Source: Streptomyces hyderabadensis
GTDB taxonomy: Bacteria > Actinomycetota > Actinomycetes > Streptomycetales > Streptomycetaceae
Direction: 5' to 3'
DNA length: 64,000 bases
Assembly: GCF_020404845.1 (NCBI RefSeq)
Contig: NZ_JAIOJZ010000014.1
Coordinates: forward strand, 89,852-153,851
Both the position numbers and the translations under genes were made by a program. Below the pieces are notes generated by a model. It searched no databases. It saw only the letters and a program-made list of their open reading frames with translations, and was not told where the DNA came from. Of this stretch, positions 24,540-33,583 are shown one piece after another (the stretch's first letter is position 1; each line of letters begins with the position of its first letter).

Positions 24540-25810
24540 GCCTTGATCAGTCCGGCGCCGTGCAGGGCGTCGGCCGCCGCGGCGACGGTGTCGAACGACA
24601 GCCCCGACCGCTCGGCCACGTCCAGCAGACCGTGCTCGCCGTCGGCGAGGCTGAGCACCCACAGCATGGCCATCTGGGCCTGCTTGGCGTCGCTGCGGCC
24701 GCCGAGCGAGTCGTACAGCCCGCGCCGCCCCAACTGCGGCTCGCCGTACGGGCTGAGGTTGACGTAGCACCGGTTGCGGTCGAGGACGTCGAACGCCTCG
24801 CGGCAGACGGCGAGCGTGTCCGCCATCGCCGCGGGGGAGACGAAGTCCAGGTCGTCGGCCGACGTGTGGTACTCGGGGTAGCCCGCGTACGGGGTCCGGG
24901 TGAGCGAGCCCACCCCGAGGTCGAACCCGGTCGAGCAGTACTGCCGTTCGTCGTAGCCGTACGGCGTGAACTCGGTTATCCGGTGCGGTCGTTGAGACGC
25001 GGACAGGACGTGCCGCAGCACCCGGTCGATCTCCGCGTCGCCGCGCCTGCTCTGTTTGTAGGTGAGCCCGCCCGGGTCGCCGGCGCAGGCCAGCACCAGA
25101 CCGTGCCTGACCCGCTCCACCCGCTCCCGGTTGCGGGCCAGCCAGGTGATCGCCCCGATGGTGCCGGGCGCGAAGACGAACCGGTAGGTGTAGTACGGCT
25201 GCCGCTTCGCCAGCTCCCGGGCCAGGAACACCGCCACCGCGATGCCGGCCAGGTTGTCGTTGGCCAGCGACGGGTGGCACGTGTGGCAGGAGACGAGCAC
25301 CTCGTCCGGCACCTGGCCGGGGACCACGTGCTCGGCGTAGGTGAGGTGACCGTCCGCCAGGGTGGAGTCGATGCGGACCTCGTACTCGCCCTCCGGCAGC
25401 GCGTCCAGGGTCTCCTGGGCCAGGCAGAAACCCCACTGCGGCTCGTAGTAGCTGGTGCGGTACGGCACCCAGGACGGGTGCTCGGGCAGGGTGTGCAGGT
25501 GCGGACGCAGCTCGGCCAGCGGCATGGTCGCCGACACCGGCACGCTGTAGCCGAGCACATGGAGGCTGGACGCGGCGAAGTCGACGACCCGGCGGCCGGC
25601 CGCGTCGGCGACGTACGCGTCCCGGATGTTCCACTCCTGCGGCACCGTCCAGTCCAGCACCCGTGTCCCGGTCGGTACCTCGTGCACGTGCAGAGGGATG
25701 TACTCGTCGACGATCCGCAGGGTCGCGCGGACACCGTCGCCGGTGATGCTCCGGCACAGCGGGTACATCCGCTCCACCAGGGCGTACATCTCCTCTCCTG
25801 GCTCGGTCAT
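24536..25810 (-). CDS. DUF4910 aminopeptidase-like protein in the exopolysaccharide operon
   Basis: A 424-residue protein. Residues ~1-70 form an N-terminal helical part (MYALVERMYPLCRSITGDGV), then a DUF2172/DUF4910-type region, and the peptidase-like core includes SCHTCHPSLANDNLAG, whose H-P-S-x-A-N-D-N mimics the zinc-binding motif of M28 peptidases. A second set of His/Glu occurs at GYPEYHTSADD. The last ~70 residues look like a winged helix (LLDVAERSGLSFDTVAAAADAL). Proteins of this type recur in sugar-biosynthesis loci, and their reaction is not established. No signal peptide, so cytoplasmic. Confidence 0.78.
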   Translation of the reverse strand: MTEPGEEMYALVERMYPLCRSITGDGVRATLRIVDEYIPLHVHEVPTGTRVLDWTVPQEWNIRDAYVADAAGRRVVDFAASSLHVLGYSVPVSATMPLAELRPHLHTLPEHPSWVPYRTSYYEPQWGFCLAQETLDALPEGEYEVRIDSTLADGHLTYAEHVVPGQVPDEVLVSCHTCHPSLANDNLAGIAVAVFLARELAKRQPYYTYRFVFAPGTIGAITWLARNRERVERVRHGLVLACAGDPGGLTYKQSRRGDAEIDRVLRHVLSASQRPHRITEFTPYGYDERQYCSTGFDLGVGSLTRTPYAGYPEYHTSADDLDFVSPAAMADTLAVCREAFDVLDRNRCYVNLSPYGEPQLGRRGLYDSLGGRSDAKQAQMAMLWVLSLADGEHGLLDVAERSGLSFDTVAAAADALHGAGLIKA

Positions 25811-26832
25811 CGGCGCCACCGCAGGGTGTCGTCGACGGCACCGGTCCCGGTGGACTCGCGCAGGACGGCCAGGCGGGTGAAGCGCCGCTCGAAGTCCTCC
25901 CGGGTCAGCCCGTGCTCGCGGTAGGCGTCGGCGAGTTCGAGCGCGCCCTGCTTCACCGTCCACTCGCAGTCGAAGCCGGGGACCGCGGCCCGGAACCGGG
26001 AGAAGTCCACCCGGTACGAGCGCGGATCGGCGCCCGTCTCGCCGGTGATCACCACCTTCGAGCCGGACACCGCGGCGGCCACCTCCTCGGCGATCTCGGC
26101 GACCGTGACGTTGTTGACCTCGCTGCCGATGTTGAACGCCCGGTCGTGCACGGCCTCGCGCGGGGCGGTCAGCGCGGCGGTGAAGGCCCGCGCGATGTCG
26201 GCGGCGTGCACCAGCGGACGCCACGGGGTGCCGTCGGAGAGCACCAGCACCTCGCCGGACAGCAGCGCGTGGCCCACCAGGTTGTTCAGCACGATGTCCG
26301 CGCGCAGCCGGGGCGAGAAGCCGAAGGCGGTGGCGTTGCGCATGTACACCGGGCTGAAGTCGCCGTCGCACAGCGCGTGCAGGTCGTCCTCCACCCGCAC
26401 CTTGGACTCCGCGTACGGCGTCACCGGGCGCAGCGGGGCGTCCTCGGTCACCAGCTCGCCCCCGCCCGCGGCGCCGTAGACCGAGCACGTCGACGCGTAC
26501 AGGAAGCGCTGCACCCCGGCGTCGCGGGCCAGCCGGGCCAGCCGCACGGACGCGTGGTGGTTGATGTCGTAGGTCAGCTCCGGCGCCAGCGAGCCCAGCG
26601 GGTCGTTGGAGAGCGCGGCCAGGTGGATCACCGCGTCCACCCCGGCCACGTGCTCGGCCGTGAGGTCGCGCAGGTCCACCCGCCGCCCCGGCGGGTCGGC
26701 GGGTGCCGGTCCCAGGACGCAGTCGGCGAACAGGCCGGAGTCCAGCCCGACGACCTCGTGTCCGGCGGCCGTGAGGACCGGGGCCATCACGGTGCCCAGG
26801 TAGCCCTGGTGTCCGGTGAGCAGTACGCGCAA
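25807..26832 (-). CDS. NAD-dependent epimerase/dehydratase (extended SDR)
   Basis: A 341-residue protein from a TTG start. VLLTGHQGYLGTVMAPVL is the GxxGxxG nucleotide-binding motif, and YASTCSVYG plus PYAESKVRVEDDL give the Ser and YxxxK catalytic pair. It interconverts or dehydrates a nucleotide sugar; the family cannot be narrowed to 4,6-dehydratase, 4-epimerase or reductase by eye. It precedes the DUF4910 protein with a 4-nt overlap and follows the PIG-L gene after 3 bp. It may act on the CDP- or dTDP-sugar produced by the cytidylyltransferase. Confidence 0.85.
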   Translation of the reverse strand: MRVLLTGHQGYLGTVMAPVLTAAGHEVVGLDSGLFADCVLGPAPADPPGRRVDLRDLTAEHVAGVDAVIHLAALSNDPLGSLAPELTYDINHHASVRLARLARDAGVQRFLYASTCSVYGAAGGGELVTEDAPLRPVTPYAESKVRVEDDLHALCDGDFSPVYMRNATAFGFSPRLRADIVLNNLVGHALLSGEVLVLSDGTPWRPLVHAADIARAFTAALTAPREAVHDRAFNIGSEVNNVTVAEIAEEVAAAVSGSKVVITGETGADPRSYRVDFSRFRAAVPGFDCEWTVKQGALELADAYREHGLTREDFERRFTRLAVLRESTGTGAVDDTLRWRR

Positions 26833-26835
26833 GGT

Positions 26836-27483
26836 TCAACCCCCCAGGTTGAGAGTGAGTTTGGCGACGTCGAACGCCTCGGCGTAGCGGGCGTGGCATT
26901 CGATGCCGCGGATCCGGGCCAGGCCCAGGAAGGCCTCCCGGTCGTACCAGGGGCGGTGCCGCTGCGAGGGGTAGTGCTCCTGCAGCAGCCGCACCTTCTC
27001 CTCGGCGGCCTCCGGTGTCAACGGCTGGTACGCCGTCGGGCGGCCGAGGTCGCCGTCCCACTTGACGATCTCGTAGCGGAGCACCAGGTGGTCGCGGAAC
27101 GCGGTGGTCATCAGCTTCGCCAGACCACGGTGGTCCTGGTGCGCGTCGTCGGTGCGCGGGGCCAGCACGAGGTCCGGTTCGGTCCGCTCCCGCAGCTCCT
27201 CGACGGCGGTCTTGGCCTCCTCCCAGTGGGCCGGCATCCGGCCGTCCGGCAGCTTGAGCACCGTCAGCCGCAGGTCGGCGTCCGGGCAGAAGGCGGCGAG
27301 CGCGGCTCGCTCCTCCTGCTCCCGTTCGCCGCCACCGCCGGAGAGCACCAGCGCGTCGACCCGGACGCCGGGCCGGGACCGGCACAGCGTCAGCAGGGTG
27401 CCGCCGGCGCCGATGGCGATGTCGTCGCAGTGCGCGCCCACCGCGACGATCCGGTCCGTGCGCCCGGCGCTGAGGCCGATCAC
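26836..27483 (-). CDS. PIG-L family deacetylase
   Basis: A 215-residue LmbE/PIG-L-type protein. IVAVGAHCDDIAIGAGGTLL carries the zinc-binding motif H-C-D-D (AHxDD in the family), and TDDAHQDHRGLAKLM provides the third zinc His. These hydrolyse N-acetyl groups from GlcNAc-type sugars or related amides. GTG start overlaps the cytidylyltransferase stop (GTGA). In this operon it may de-N-acetylate an amino sugar of the polymer or of a precursor. Confidence 0.85.
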   Translation of the reverse strand: MIGLSAGRTDRIVAVGAHCDDIAIGAGGTLLTLCRSRPGVRVDALVLSGGGGEREQEERAALAAFCPDADLRLTVLKLPDGRMPAHWEEAKTAVEELRERTEPDLVLAPRTDDAHQDHRGLAKLMTTAFRDHLVLRYEIVKWDGDLGRPTAYQPLTPEAAEEKVRLLQEHYPSQRHRPWYDREAFLGLARIRGIECHARYAEAFDVAKLTLNLGG

Positions 27484-28286
27484 GCGGTCACCCCGGCGGG
27501 CGTCCCCGCACCGTCCCGCTCCCACACGGCCCACGGACGCTCGCCCCGGGTGTAGGCGGCGTCCAGCGCGGCCCGCTCCTTCACGGTGTCGGTCGGCTTC
27601 CAGAAGCCGCGGTGCTGGTGCGCCACCAGTCGTCCGCGCTTGGCCAGCTGGGTGCAGCCGTCGGCCACCAGGTCCCCGTTCTCCGGGATGTGGTCGAAGA
27701 CCTCCTGCCGCAGCACGAAGTAGCCGCCGTTCTCCCACAGCGGCAGGTCGCTCACCGGCGTGATGCCGCCCACCAGACCGTCCTCGCCCAGGTCCACGCA
27801 GTGGAACGAGGACTGCGGCGGCACCACCATCATGGACGCCCCGGCGTCCCGCCGCGCGAAGGAGTCGATCATCTGCGGCAGGGGCGCGTCGGTGAGCACG
27901 TCGGCGTAGTTGGCGAGGAACATCTCGTCGCCGTCCAGATGGTGCCGCACCCGGCGCAGCCGCTCCCCGATCGGCGACTCGATGCCGGTCTGCGCGAAGG
28001 TGATCGTCCAGTCGGCTATGTCGGCGGACAGCAGCTCGGTCCGCCCGCCCCGCAGCACGAAGTCGTTGGACGTCGTCTCCTCGTAGTTGAGGAAGAAGTC
28101 CTTGATGTGGTGGGCCCCGTAGCCGAGGCACAGGATGAACTCCTTGTGCCCGAAGTGCGCGTAGTAGCGCATGACGTGCCAGATCAGCGGCCGCGGCCCG
28201 ACCATCGCCATCGGTTTGGGCACGTCGTCGGACGCGCCCTCGCGCATCCGCATCCCGTAACCGCCGCAGAACAGTACGACCTTCAT
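27480..28286 (-). CDS. Glucose-1-phosphate cytidylyltransferase-like nucleotidyltransferase (RfbF-type)
   Basis: A 268-residue nucleotidyltransferase. VVLFCGGYGMRMREGASDDV (GGxGxR nucleotide loop) and VPKPMAMVGPRPLIWHVMRY (K-P and P-ILW type sugar site) match RfbF/AscA enzymes, which join CTP and glucose-1-phosphate to CDP-glucose, the entry to CDP-3,6-dideoxyhexoses and branched sugars. The active-site-type NYEETTSNDF motif (GNYxxxSxDF family) is also visible. It is followed by the C-methyltransferase gene product in pathway logic. Start overlaps the methyltransferase stop by 4 nt. Confidence 0.82.
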   Translation of the reverse strand: MKVVLFCGGYGMRMREGASDDVPKPMAMVGPRPLIWHVMRYYAHFGHKEFILCLGYGAHHIKDFFLNYEETTSNDFVLRGGRTELLSADIADWTITFAQTGIESPIGERLRRVRHHLDGDEMFLANYADVLTDAPLPQMIDSFARRDAGASMMVVPPQSSFHCVDLGEDGLVGGITPVSDLPLWENGGYFVLRQEVFDHIPENGDLVADGCTQLAKRGRLVAHQHRGFWKPTDTVKERAALDAAYTRGERPWAVWERDGAGTPAGVTA

Positions 28287-29533
28287 GCTGTGACCTCTCG
28301 GGACGGGGCCTCGACGATGCTCAGTTCCGGAATGGGAAACACCAGCCGGCCGCCCCACTCGTGTACGAAGGAGAGCTGCTCGGCCAGTTCGGCCCGCAGG
28401 TTCCACGGCAGGACGAGGACGTAGTCCGGCCGGTCGGCGGCGATCCGCTCGGGCGGCAGGATCGGGATGCGGGTGCCCGGCGTGAACCTGCCGTGCTTGT
28501 ACGGGTTGCGGTCCACCGTGTACGCGAGCAGGTCGGGGCGGATGCCGCAGTGGTTGAGCAGGGTGTTGCCCTTGCCGGGGGCCCCGTAGCCGACCACCGT
28601 CTCGCCGCGCTCGGCCGCCTCGATCAGGAACCGCAGCAGGTCCCGGCGCACCTTGGCCACCCGGGCGGAGAACTCGGTGTACCCGGACAGCTCCCGCAGA
28701 CCGGCCGCCTTCTCCCGGTCCAGCACCTCGGCCACCCGCTTGCCCGGCTCACCGGCCACCTCGGCCGGCCGGGCCCACAGCCGGACGGAACCGCCGTGCG
28801 TGGGCAGCAACTCGACGTCCACGAGGGCGAGTCCGCCGCTCGCCAGCGCCCGGATCGCGGAGGCGACCGTGTAGTACTGGAAGTGCTCGTGGTAGATCGT
28901 GTCGTACTGGTTCTCCTCGATCAGCGTCAGCAGGTGCTGCACCTCGATCGAGACCCAGCCGTCGTCGGCGACCAGGGCGCGCAGCCCCTTGGTGAAGCCG
29001 ATGACGTCGGGGATGTGCGCGTACACGTTGTTGGCCACGACCAGGTCCGCCGGGCCGTGCTCGGCGCGGACGGCCGCGCCGGTGTCCGGGCTGAGGAACT
29101 CGGTGAGCGTGGGCACCCCCGCCTCCCGCGCCGCGGCACCGACGTTCACCGAAGGCTCCACGCCCAGGCACCGGATCCCGCGGTCCACCATGTGCCGCAG
29201 CAGGTAACCGTCGTTGCTCGCGACCTCGACCACGAAGGCGTCCGGGCCCAGGCCCAGCCGCTCCACGGCACCGGTGACGAAGGTCCGCGCGTGCTCGACC
29301 CACGAGGTCGAGTAGGAGGAGAAGTACGCGTACTGCGTGAACGTCTCCTCCGGCGTGATCAGCGCGGGGATCTGCGCCAGCCAGCAGTCGGTGCAGACCC
29401 GCAGGTGCAGCGGGTACGCCGGCTCAGGCCGGTCCAGTTGGTCCGCGGCGAGGAAGCTCTCGCACGGCGGAGTCGCTCCGAGATCGACGACGCTCTCCAT
29501 CGCCGCCGAACCGCAGAGTCGGCATCGTGTCAT
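28283..29533 (-). CDS. NDP-hexose C-methyltransferase-like protein
   Basis: A 416-residue protein with three parts: an N-terminal zinc-binding module (CRLCGS and CTDCW, four cysteines), a SAM-binding domain with VVEVASNDGYLLRHMVDRGI (motif I) and VVANNVYAHIPDVIGF, and a C-terminal domain typical of sugar C-methyltransferases (VVGYGAPGKGNTLLNHCG, LAYTVDRNPYKHGRF). Members such as TylC3-type enzymes put a methyl branch on C3 of 4-keto deoxysugars. Here the likely partner is the CDP-sugar made by the adjacent cytidylyltransferase. Coupled on both sides by 4-nt overlaps. Confidence 0.88.
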   Translation of the reverse strand: MTRCRLCGSAAMESVVDLGATPPCESFLAADQLDRPEPAYPLHLRVCTDCWLAQIPALITPEETFTQYAYFSSYSTSWVEHARTFVTGAVERLGLGPDAFVVEVASNDGYLLRHMVDRGIRCLGVEPSVNVGAAAREAGVPTLTEFLSPDTGAAVRAEHGPADLVVANNVYAHIPDVIGFTKGLRALVADDGWVSIEVQHLLTLIEENQYDTIYHEHFQYYTVASAIRALASGGLALVDVELLPTHGGSVRLWARPAEVAGEPGKRVAEVLDREKAAGLRELSGYTEFSARVAKVRRDLLRFLIEAAERGETVVGYGAPGKGNTLLNHCGIRPDLLAYTVDRNPYKHGRFTPGTRIPILPPERIAADRPDYVLVLPWNLRAELAEQLSFVHEWGGRLVFPIPELSIVEAPSREVTA

Positions 29534-30771
29534 CTACTGCCCCCATCCCCCCTGCCCGCGCGGGTGTCCCCGCCACGAGCCAGTGCCGACCGCCCCGCGA
29601 TCGCGGTGCGGTACCCCTCCAGCAGGCGCTCCAGCCCGACGGCCGGGCTGAAGCCCTGCTCGTAACGGTGCCGGGCCGCCCGGCCCATCTCCCGGTTGCG
29701 GTCCGGCTCCGCCGCGATCCGGCGCAGGCGGTCCGCGAGCGAGGCGGCGTCGCCGGGCTCGTGCAGCAGCCCGGTCACCCCGTCCTCGACGAGTTCCACG
29801 AAGGCGCCGTGCCCGGCGGCGACGGCCGGGACCCCCGCCGCCATCGCCTCCACGACCACCAGGCCGAACGCCTCCAGCCACGTCGAGGGCGCCACCACGG
29901 CCACCGCCCGCGCGAGGGCCCGTCTGCACTGCTCCGGGTCGTACAGACCGACGTACCGCACGTCGTCCCGGCTGGCCGCCCAGGCGGTCACCTCGCGCTC
30001 CAGCGGACCCGTACCGGCGACGACGAGCGGGACCCCGACACCTCCGGCCGCGGCGATCTCGTCCCACGCGGTCATGAGCAGCCGTACGCCCTTGGCCTCG
30101 GCGAGCCGGCCGAGATACAGCAGGTGCTCGCCCTCGCCCGCACGGCGCGCTTCCGGCTCGGGCACGAAGTTGTGCTTCACCGCCAGCCGTTCGGCCGGCA
30201 TGCCCGAGCGGACCAGGACCTCGCGCTGCGCGGCCGAGATGCAGAAGAACCGCTCCACCCCGGACCACCAGCGCCGCCGGTTGGCCGCCAGGCCGACCGC
30301 GAGCGGCACCGTGGCCAGCCGCGAGCCCCGGTAGCAGCCGTGCCGCACCGCGGGCAGCGGCGTCGCCCCGACGCACTCGGTGCAGGACCGCCCCTCGCGC
30401 TGCAGCGTGCCGGGCGGGCAGACCTGGGTGTAGTTGTGCAGCGTGGCGACGGCGGGCACGTCGGCGTCGGCGCAGGCGGCCAGCACCGCGGGCGACAGGA
30501 GCGGGAAGACGTTGTGGACGTGCACCACGTCCGGCCGCTCGGCGCGCAGCCGCGCGGCAAGCTCCCTGCGGACCGCCGGGTTCCACGGCACGAGCAGCGG
30601 CACCGCGACCTTGCCCGGCAGCGACCGGGCGGCGATGTCGTCGCTGCGCCGCTCGAACACCCCGACCCGGTGACCGGCCGTGCGCAGCAGCTCCACCTCC
30701 TGGTCGACGACGTTGTTCTCGCCGCTCGGCTGGGCCGAGTTGTACCGGTTGTGCACCACGAGGACGTGCAT
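29530..30771 (-). CDS. Glycosyltransferase family 4
   Basis: A 413-residue GT-B enzyme. N-terminal LVVHNRYNSAQPSGENNVVD, PDVVHVHNVFPLLSPAVL, and the GT4 C-terminal signature SWLEAFGLVVVEAMAAGVPAV (here PSTWLEAFGLVVVEAMA) with the E-x7-E donor-binding pair. A Cys-rich stretch CPPGTLQREGRSCTECVG near residue 120 is found in a subset of GT4 enzymes. It likely adds one sugar of the repeat unit. The C-terminal 20 residues are Arg/Gly-rich. Confidence 0.88.
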   Translation of the reverse strand: MHVLVVHNRYNSAQPSGENNVVDQEVELLRTAGHRVGVFERRSDDIAARSLPGKVAVPLLVPWNPAVRRELAARLRAERPDVVHVHNVFPLLSPAVLAACADADVPAVATLHNYTQVCPPGTLQREGRSCTECVGATPLPAVRHGCYRGSRLATVPLAVGLAANRRRWWSGVERFFCISAAQREVLVRSGMPAERLAVKHNFVPEPEARRAGEGEHLLYLGRLAEAKGVRLLMTAWDEIAAAGGVGVPLVVAGTGPLEREVTAWAASRDDVRYVGLYDPEQCRRALARAVAVVAPSTWLEAFGLVVVEAMAAGVPAVAAGHGAFVELVEDGVTGLLHEPGDAASLADRLRRIAAEPDRNREMGRAARHRYEQGFSPAVGLERLLEGYRTAIAGRSALARGGDTRAGRGDGGSR

Positions 30772-30773
30772 GC

Positions 30774-32006
30774 TCAGGTCACCTCCGAGGTCCGCGCCCA
30801 GCGCGGGACGCGTCGACGAGGGGGGTCGGCCATCGGCAGGGGCGCGGCCGGGGCGGGCTCCGTCAGCAGGGAGGCGGCCACGGCCAGGTGCAGCAGGTAC
30901 GGCGAGGCGTCGCCGAGACCCGCCTCGGTGTACGACGCGAGTGCGCAGTAGCTGATCAGGAAGATCGCGCAGGCCCTGGCGAGCGACGGCGGCCGCAGCA
31001 GCGCGACGCCGCCGAGTGCGACGAAGACCGCCGCCACCAGGGCGACGCCGGTCAGCCCCTGCTCGTGGTAGACGGCCAGCCAGCTGTTGTCGATCGGCAG
31101 CCCGTCGAACGACTTGTCGCCCAGACCCAGGCCGAAGACCTGTTCCCCGACCGTCCGGTGCGCCGCCAGCAGGGCGTCCCAGACCTTGGCCCGGCCGGTG
31201 AGGTTGCTGAAGTTCTCCTCGCTCTGGCCGCGCAGGAACCACGCCTGCAGCGCGGAGGCGAACACCACGGCGGCCACCGCGGCGCACAGCACCGCCCAGG
31301 AGAAGAACCGGCGGGCGGCCGCGCTGGTCAGCGCGAGCGAGCCGATCGCAAGCGTCAGACCGACGAGCAGGCCGAGCGTGGCCGTACGGGTGTGGGTGAG
31401 CATCAGCAGGACCAGCGAGGGCACGACGACCAGCGCCGCGCTGCGCCGGTCGGTCCGGCCGCCGAGCACGAGCAGCACGGCGAGCCCGATGATCACCGCG
31501 GCGTACTGCCCGATCTGCGGCGGGGTGAGCGGCCACAACGCCCCCACCAGCCGCCCGCCGTAGAGGTCGGGCAGGGCCGCGCCCGGCGAGACGAGCGCCC
31601 CGGCGGCCACCGTGCACAGGACCAGGAAGTACATCCGGATGTGGTGCCGGACGAACGTCGTGCCGCCGTCCCACCAGCGGCTGAGCAGCCACAGCGTGCC
31701 GACGAACAGCGCCAGCCGGGCGCACCGGAACAGCGCGCCGAACCCGGACTGCAGGTCCGCGCTGGCGATCACGCTCGGTACCAGCAGCAGGGTGAGCAGG
31801 AACAGGTAGGCGCTGGCGCGCACCCGCAGCCGGAGATTGAGCGCGAGCGCCAGCGAGAACGCCACGACCAGCGCGCCCATCGTGACCATCTGGATGAGCG
31901 AACGGGGGAGCGGGACGATGGTCTCCGCCCCCGTGGAGCCCAGGGTGTTGAGGACCAGCAGTCCCCAGACCGTCCCGACCAGTTTCGGCGTGCGGTCCGC
32001 GTCCAT
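30774..32006 (-). CDS. Wzy-like O-antigen/exopolysaccharide polymerase
   Basis: A 410-residue polytopic membrane protein with ten to eleven hydrophobic segments (starting near residue 12). A large loop follows about residue 240 with FSNLTGRAKVWDALLAAHR and PIDNSWLAVYHEQGLTGV, the pattern of Wzy_C/O-antigen ligase proteins, in which RxxxW and the downstream His/Arg are functionally important. It should polymerise undecaprenyl-linked repeat units at the periplasmic face (outer side of the membrane). It begins 1 bp after the lipoprotein stop codon. The polymerase assignment over ligase is inferred from the operon. Confidence 0.82.
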   Translation of the reverse strand: MDADRTPKLVGTVWGLLVLNTLGSTGAETIVPLPRSLIQMVTMGALVVAFSLALALNLRLRVRASAYLFLLTLLLVPSVIASADLQSGFGALFRCARLALFVGTLWLLSRWWDGGTTFVRHHIRMYFLVLCTVAAGALVSPGAALPDLYGGRLVGALWPLTPPQIGQYAAVIIGLAVLLVLGGRTDRRSAALVVVPSLVLLMLTHTRTATLGLLVGLTLAIGSLALTSAAARRFFSWAVLCAAVAAVVFASALQAWFLRGQSEENFSNLTGRAKVWDALLAAHRTVGEQVFGLGLGDKSFDGLPIDNSWLAVYHEQGLTGVALVAAVFVALGGVALLRPPSLARACAIFLISYCALASYTEAGLGDASPYLLHLAVAASLLTEPAPAAPLPMADPPRRRVPRWARTSEVT

Positions 32007-32007
32007 C

Positions 32008-33561
32008 TCAGCCCCCCTCCCGTGCGCGCAGGGTGCTGCCCTCGTCCTGCCGGTACGGGGCGCCCTGCCACTGCCCGAAGTCCAGGACGCGGCTCGGGTC
32101 TTGGGCGACGAACTTCCACGGCCCGACGTAGACGTTGTCGTGCCAGCGGTTGTGCTGCCGGTGGGTGACGGCCTCGGCCACCCGCTCGCCCTGGTACGGG
32201 GACCAGTCCGGATAGGTGCCGTAGTTCGCCAGCAGCGCCATGCGGTCGCAGTTCGACGTGCACTCCACGACGGTCTTGTCCAGGACGAAGCGGTTGTCGT
32301 GGACGTCCACCCGCTGGGTCTTCCACCGGCAGTCGCCGTACAGCGGCGCCTTGGTGATCGCCGGGCGCGCGCAGCGGTCGATGTCCTCCACCAGCAATGT
32401 GCAGTCGCCGGAGGAGGTGTTGGCCGGACTGTTGCAGAACCGGTCGGCGTTCTCCCACAGGGTGATGCCGGACCAGTTGTCCTCCAGCACGTTCCCGTAG
32501 ATCTCGATCTTGTCCGTGCGGGCCTCGATGCGCGGTTCACCGCCGGACTCGGAGATGTAGAGGGTCGCGTAAGGGAAGTTGTCGCCGCCCTCGGTGTTCG
32601 CCCGGCCCTCGACCCAGTTGTTCCGGCGGATCGTGTTCTTGCGGACGACGGCGTTGTAGCTGGTCTCGTAGATCAGCGCGGCACCGTCGTTGGACTCGAT
32701 GACGTTGTCCTCGACGAGGAAGTCGTTGTTGTTGGTGTCCGCCCACAGGCCGGTCCCGCGGTTGTCGTGCACCCAGTTGCCCCGGATGTCGGCGCCCTCG
32801 ACGGCCCAGAACTTGATCCCCCCGGTGCAGCCGCAGCCCGGCCGCTTCCGCTCCCAGTCGCCGGTGTTGTTGCCGACGATCTCGTTGCCCTCGACCACCA
32901 GGTCGTTGATGGTGCCGTCGCCCTTGTAGGCGTTCATGCCGTACTGGCCGTTGTCGCGCAGACAACTGGCGCGGACCTGCTGGCGGTCACCCGCCATCAG
33001 CCCGGCGCCGGAGTTGCGCTGGATCGTGGCGTGCTCGATCACCCACCCGTCCGCCGAGTCGTGGTTGACCACGCCCTCGTCGTGCGGCGCGGCGAAACCC
33101 TGCACGGTGAGATGGCCGATCGTGACATCGCGCGCGGTGCCGCCGAACGCGTACCGGTTGGTCTTGCCGCCGTCGAGCACCGCACCCGGCGCGCCGAGGT
33201 AGCGGTTGCCCTCCTTGGGGACGACCTGCGCGTACGGGTCGGAGTCGAGCCGGTGCTTGCCCGGCCGCAGCCAGAAGGTGGTGTGCGCGGGACTGCTGCG
33301 GGTCTTGGCGGCCAGGTCGCCGACGACCGAGGGATCGACGGTCACCGCACCGGCCGGGGCCTTGGCCGGTCCGGCCGCGGGTTTCGCGCACACCCGGGCC
33401 ACGGGGGGCCCGTCCGACGGCGCGGGCGGGGCGGACGACGCGGACGGCCCCGGCGCCGGCGCGTCCGAGTCCGAGGTGCCGACACAGCCGGCCGCCAGCA
33501 GCGCCAGCGCCAGCGGCACCGCCGCCGACAGCGCCCGGCTGCTCCGTCCTGCAACTCCCAT
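32008..33561 (-). CDS. Secreted lipoprotein with right-handed parallel beta-helix
   Basis: A 517-residue protein with a lipobox: LALALLAAGC near residue 26, so lipidated on Cys, followed by an Ala/Pro/Ser linker. The body has repeated rungs such as VIEHATIQRNSGAGLMAG, NDLVVEGNEIVGNNTG, IRGNWVHDNRGTGLWAD and VRKNTIRRNNWVEG, typical of a parallel beta-helix (PbH1/Beta_helix) found in polysaccharide lyases, epimerases (AlgG-like) and glycan-binding proteins. It may modify or bind the exported polymer at the cell surface. Starts with GGAGG 5 nt before ATG. Confidence 0.82.
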   Translation of the reverse strand: MGVAGRSSRALSAAVPLALALLAAGCVGTSDSDAPAPGPSASSAPPAPSDGPPVARVCAKPAAGPAKAPAGAVTVDPSVVGDLAAKTRSSPAHTTFWLRPGKHRLDSDPYAQVVPKEGNRYLGAPGAVLDGGKTNRYAFGGTARDVTIGHLTVQGFAAPHDEGVVNHDSADGWVIEHATIQRNSGAGLMAGDRQQVRASCLRDNGQYGMNAYKGDGTINDLVVEGNEIVGNNTGDWERKRPGCGCTGGIKFWAVEGADIRGNWVHDNRGTGLWADTNNNDFLVEDNVIESNDGAALIYETSYNAVVRKNTIRRNNWVEGRANTEGGDNFPYATLYISESGGEPRIEARTDKIEIYGNVLEDNWSGITLWENADRFCNSPANTSSGDCTLLVEDIDRCARPAITKAPLYGDCRWKTQRVDVHDNRFVLDKTVVECTSNCDRMALLANYGTYPDWSPYQGERVAEAVTHRQHNRWHDNVYVGPWKFVAQDPSRVLDFGQWQGAPYRQDEGSTLRAREGG

Positions 33562-33583
33562 GCGTCCTCCCCCCTTCCTGCGC

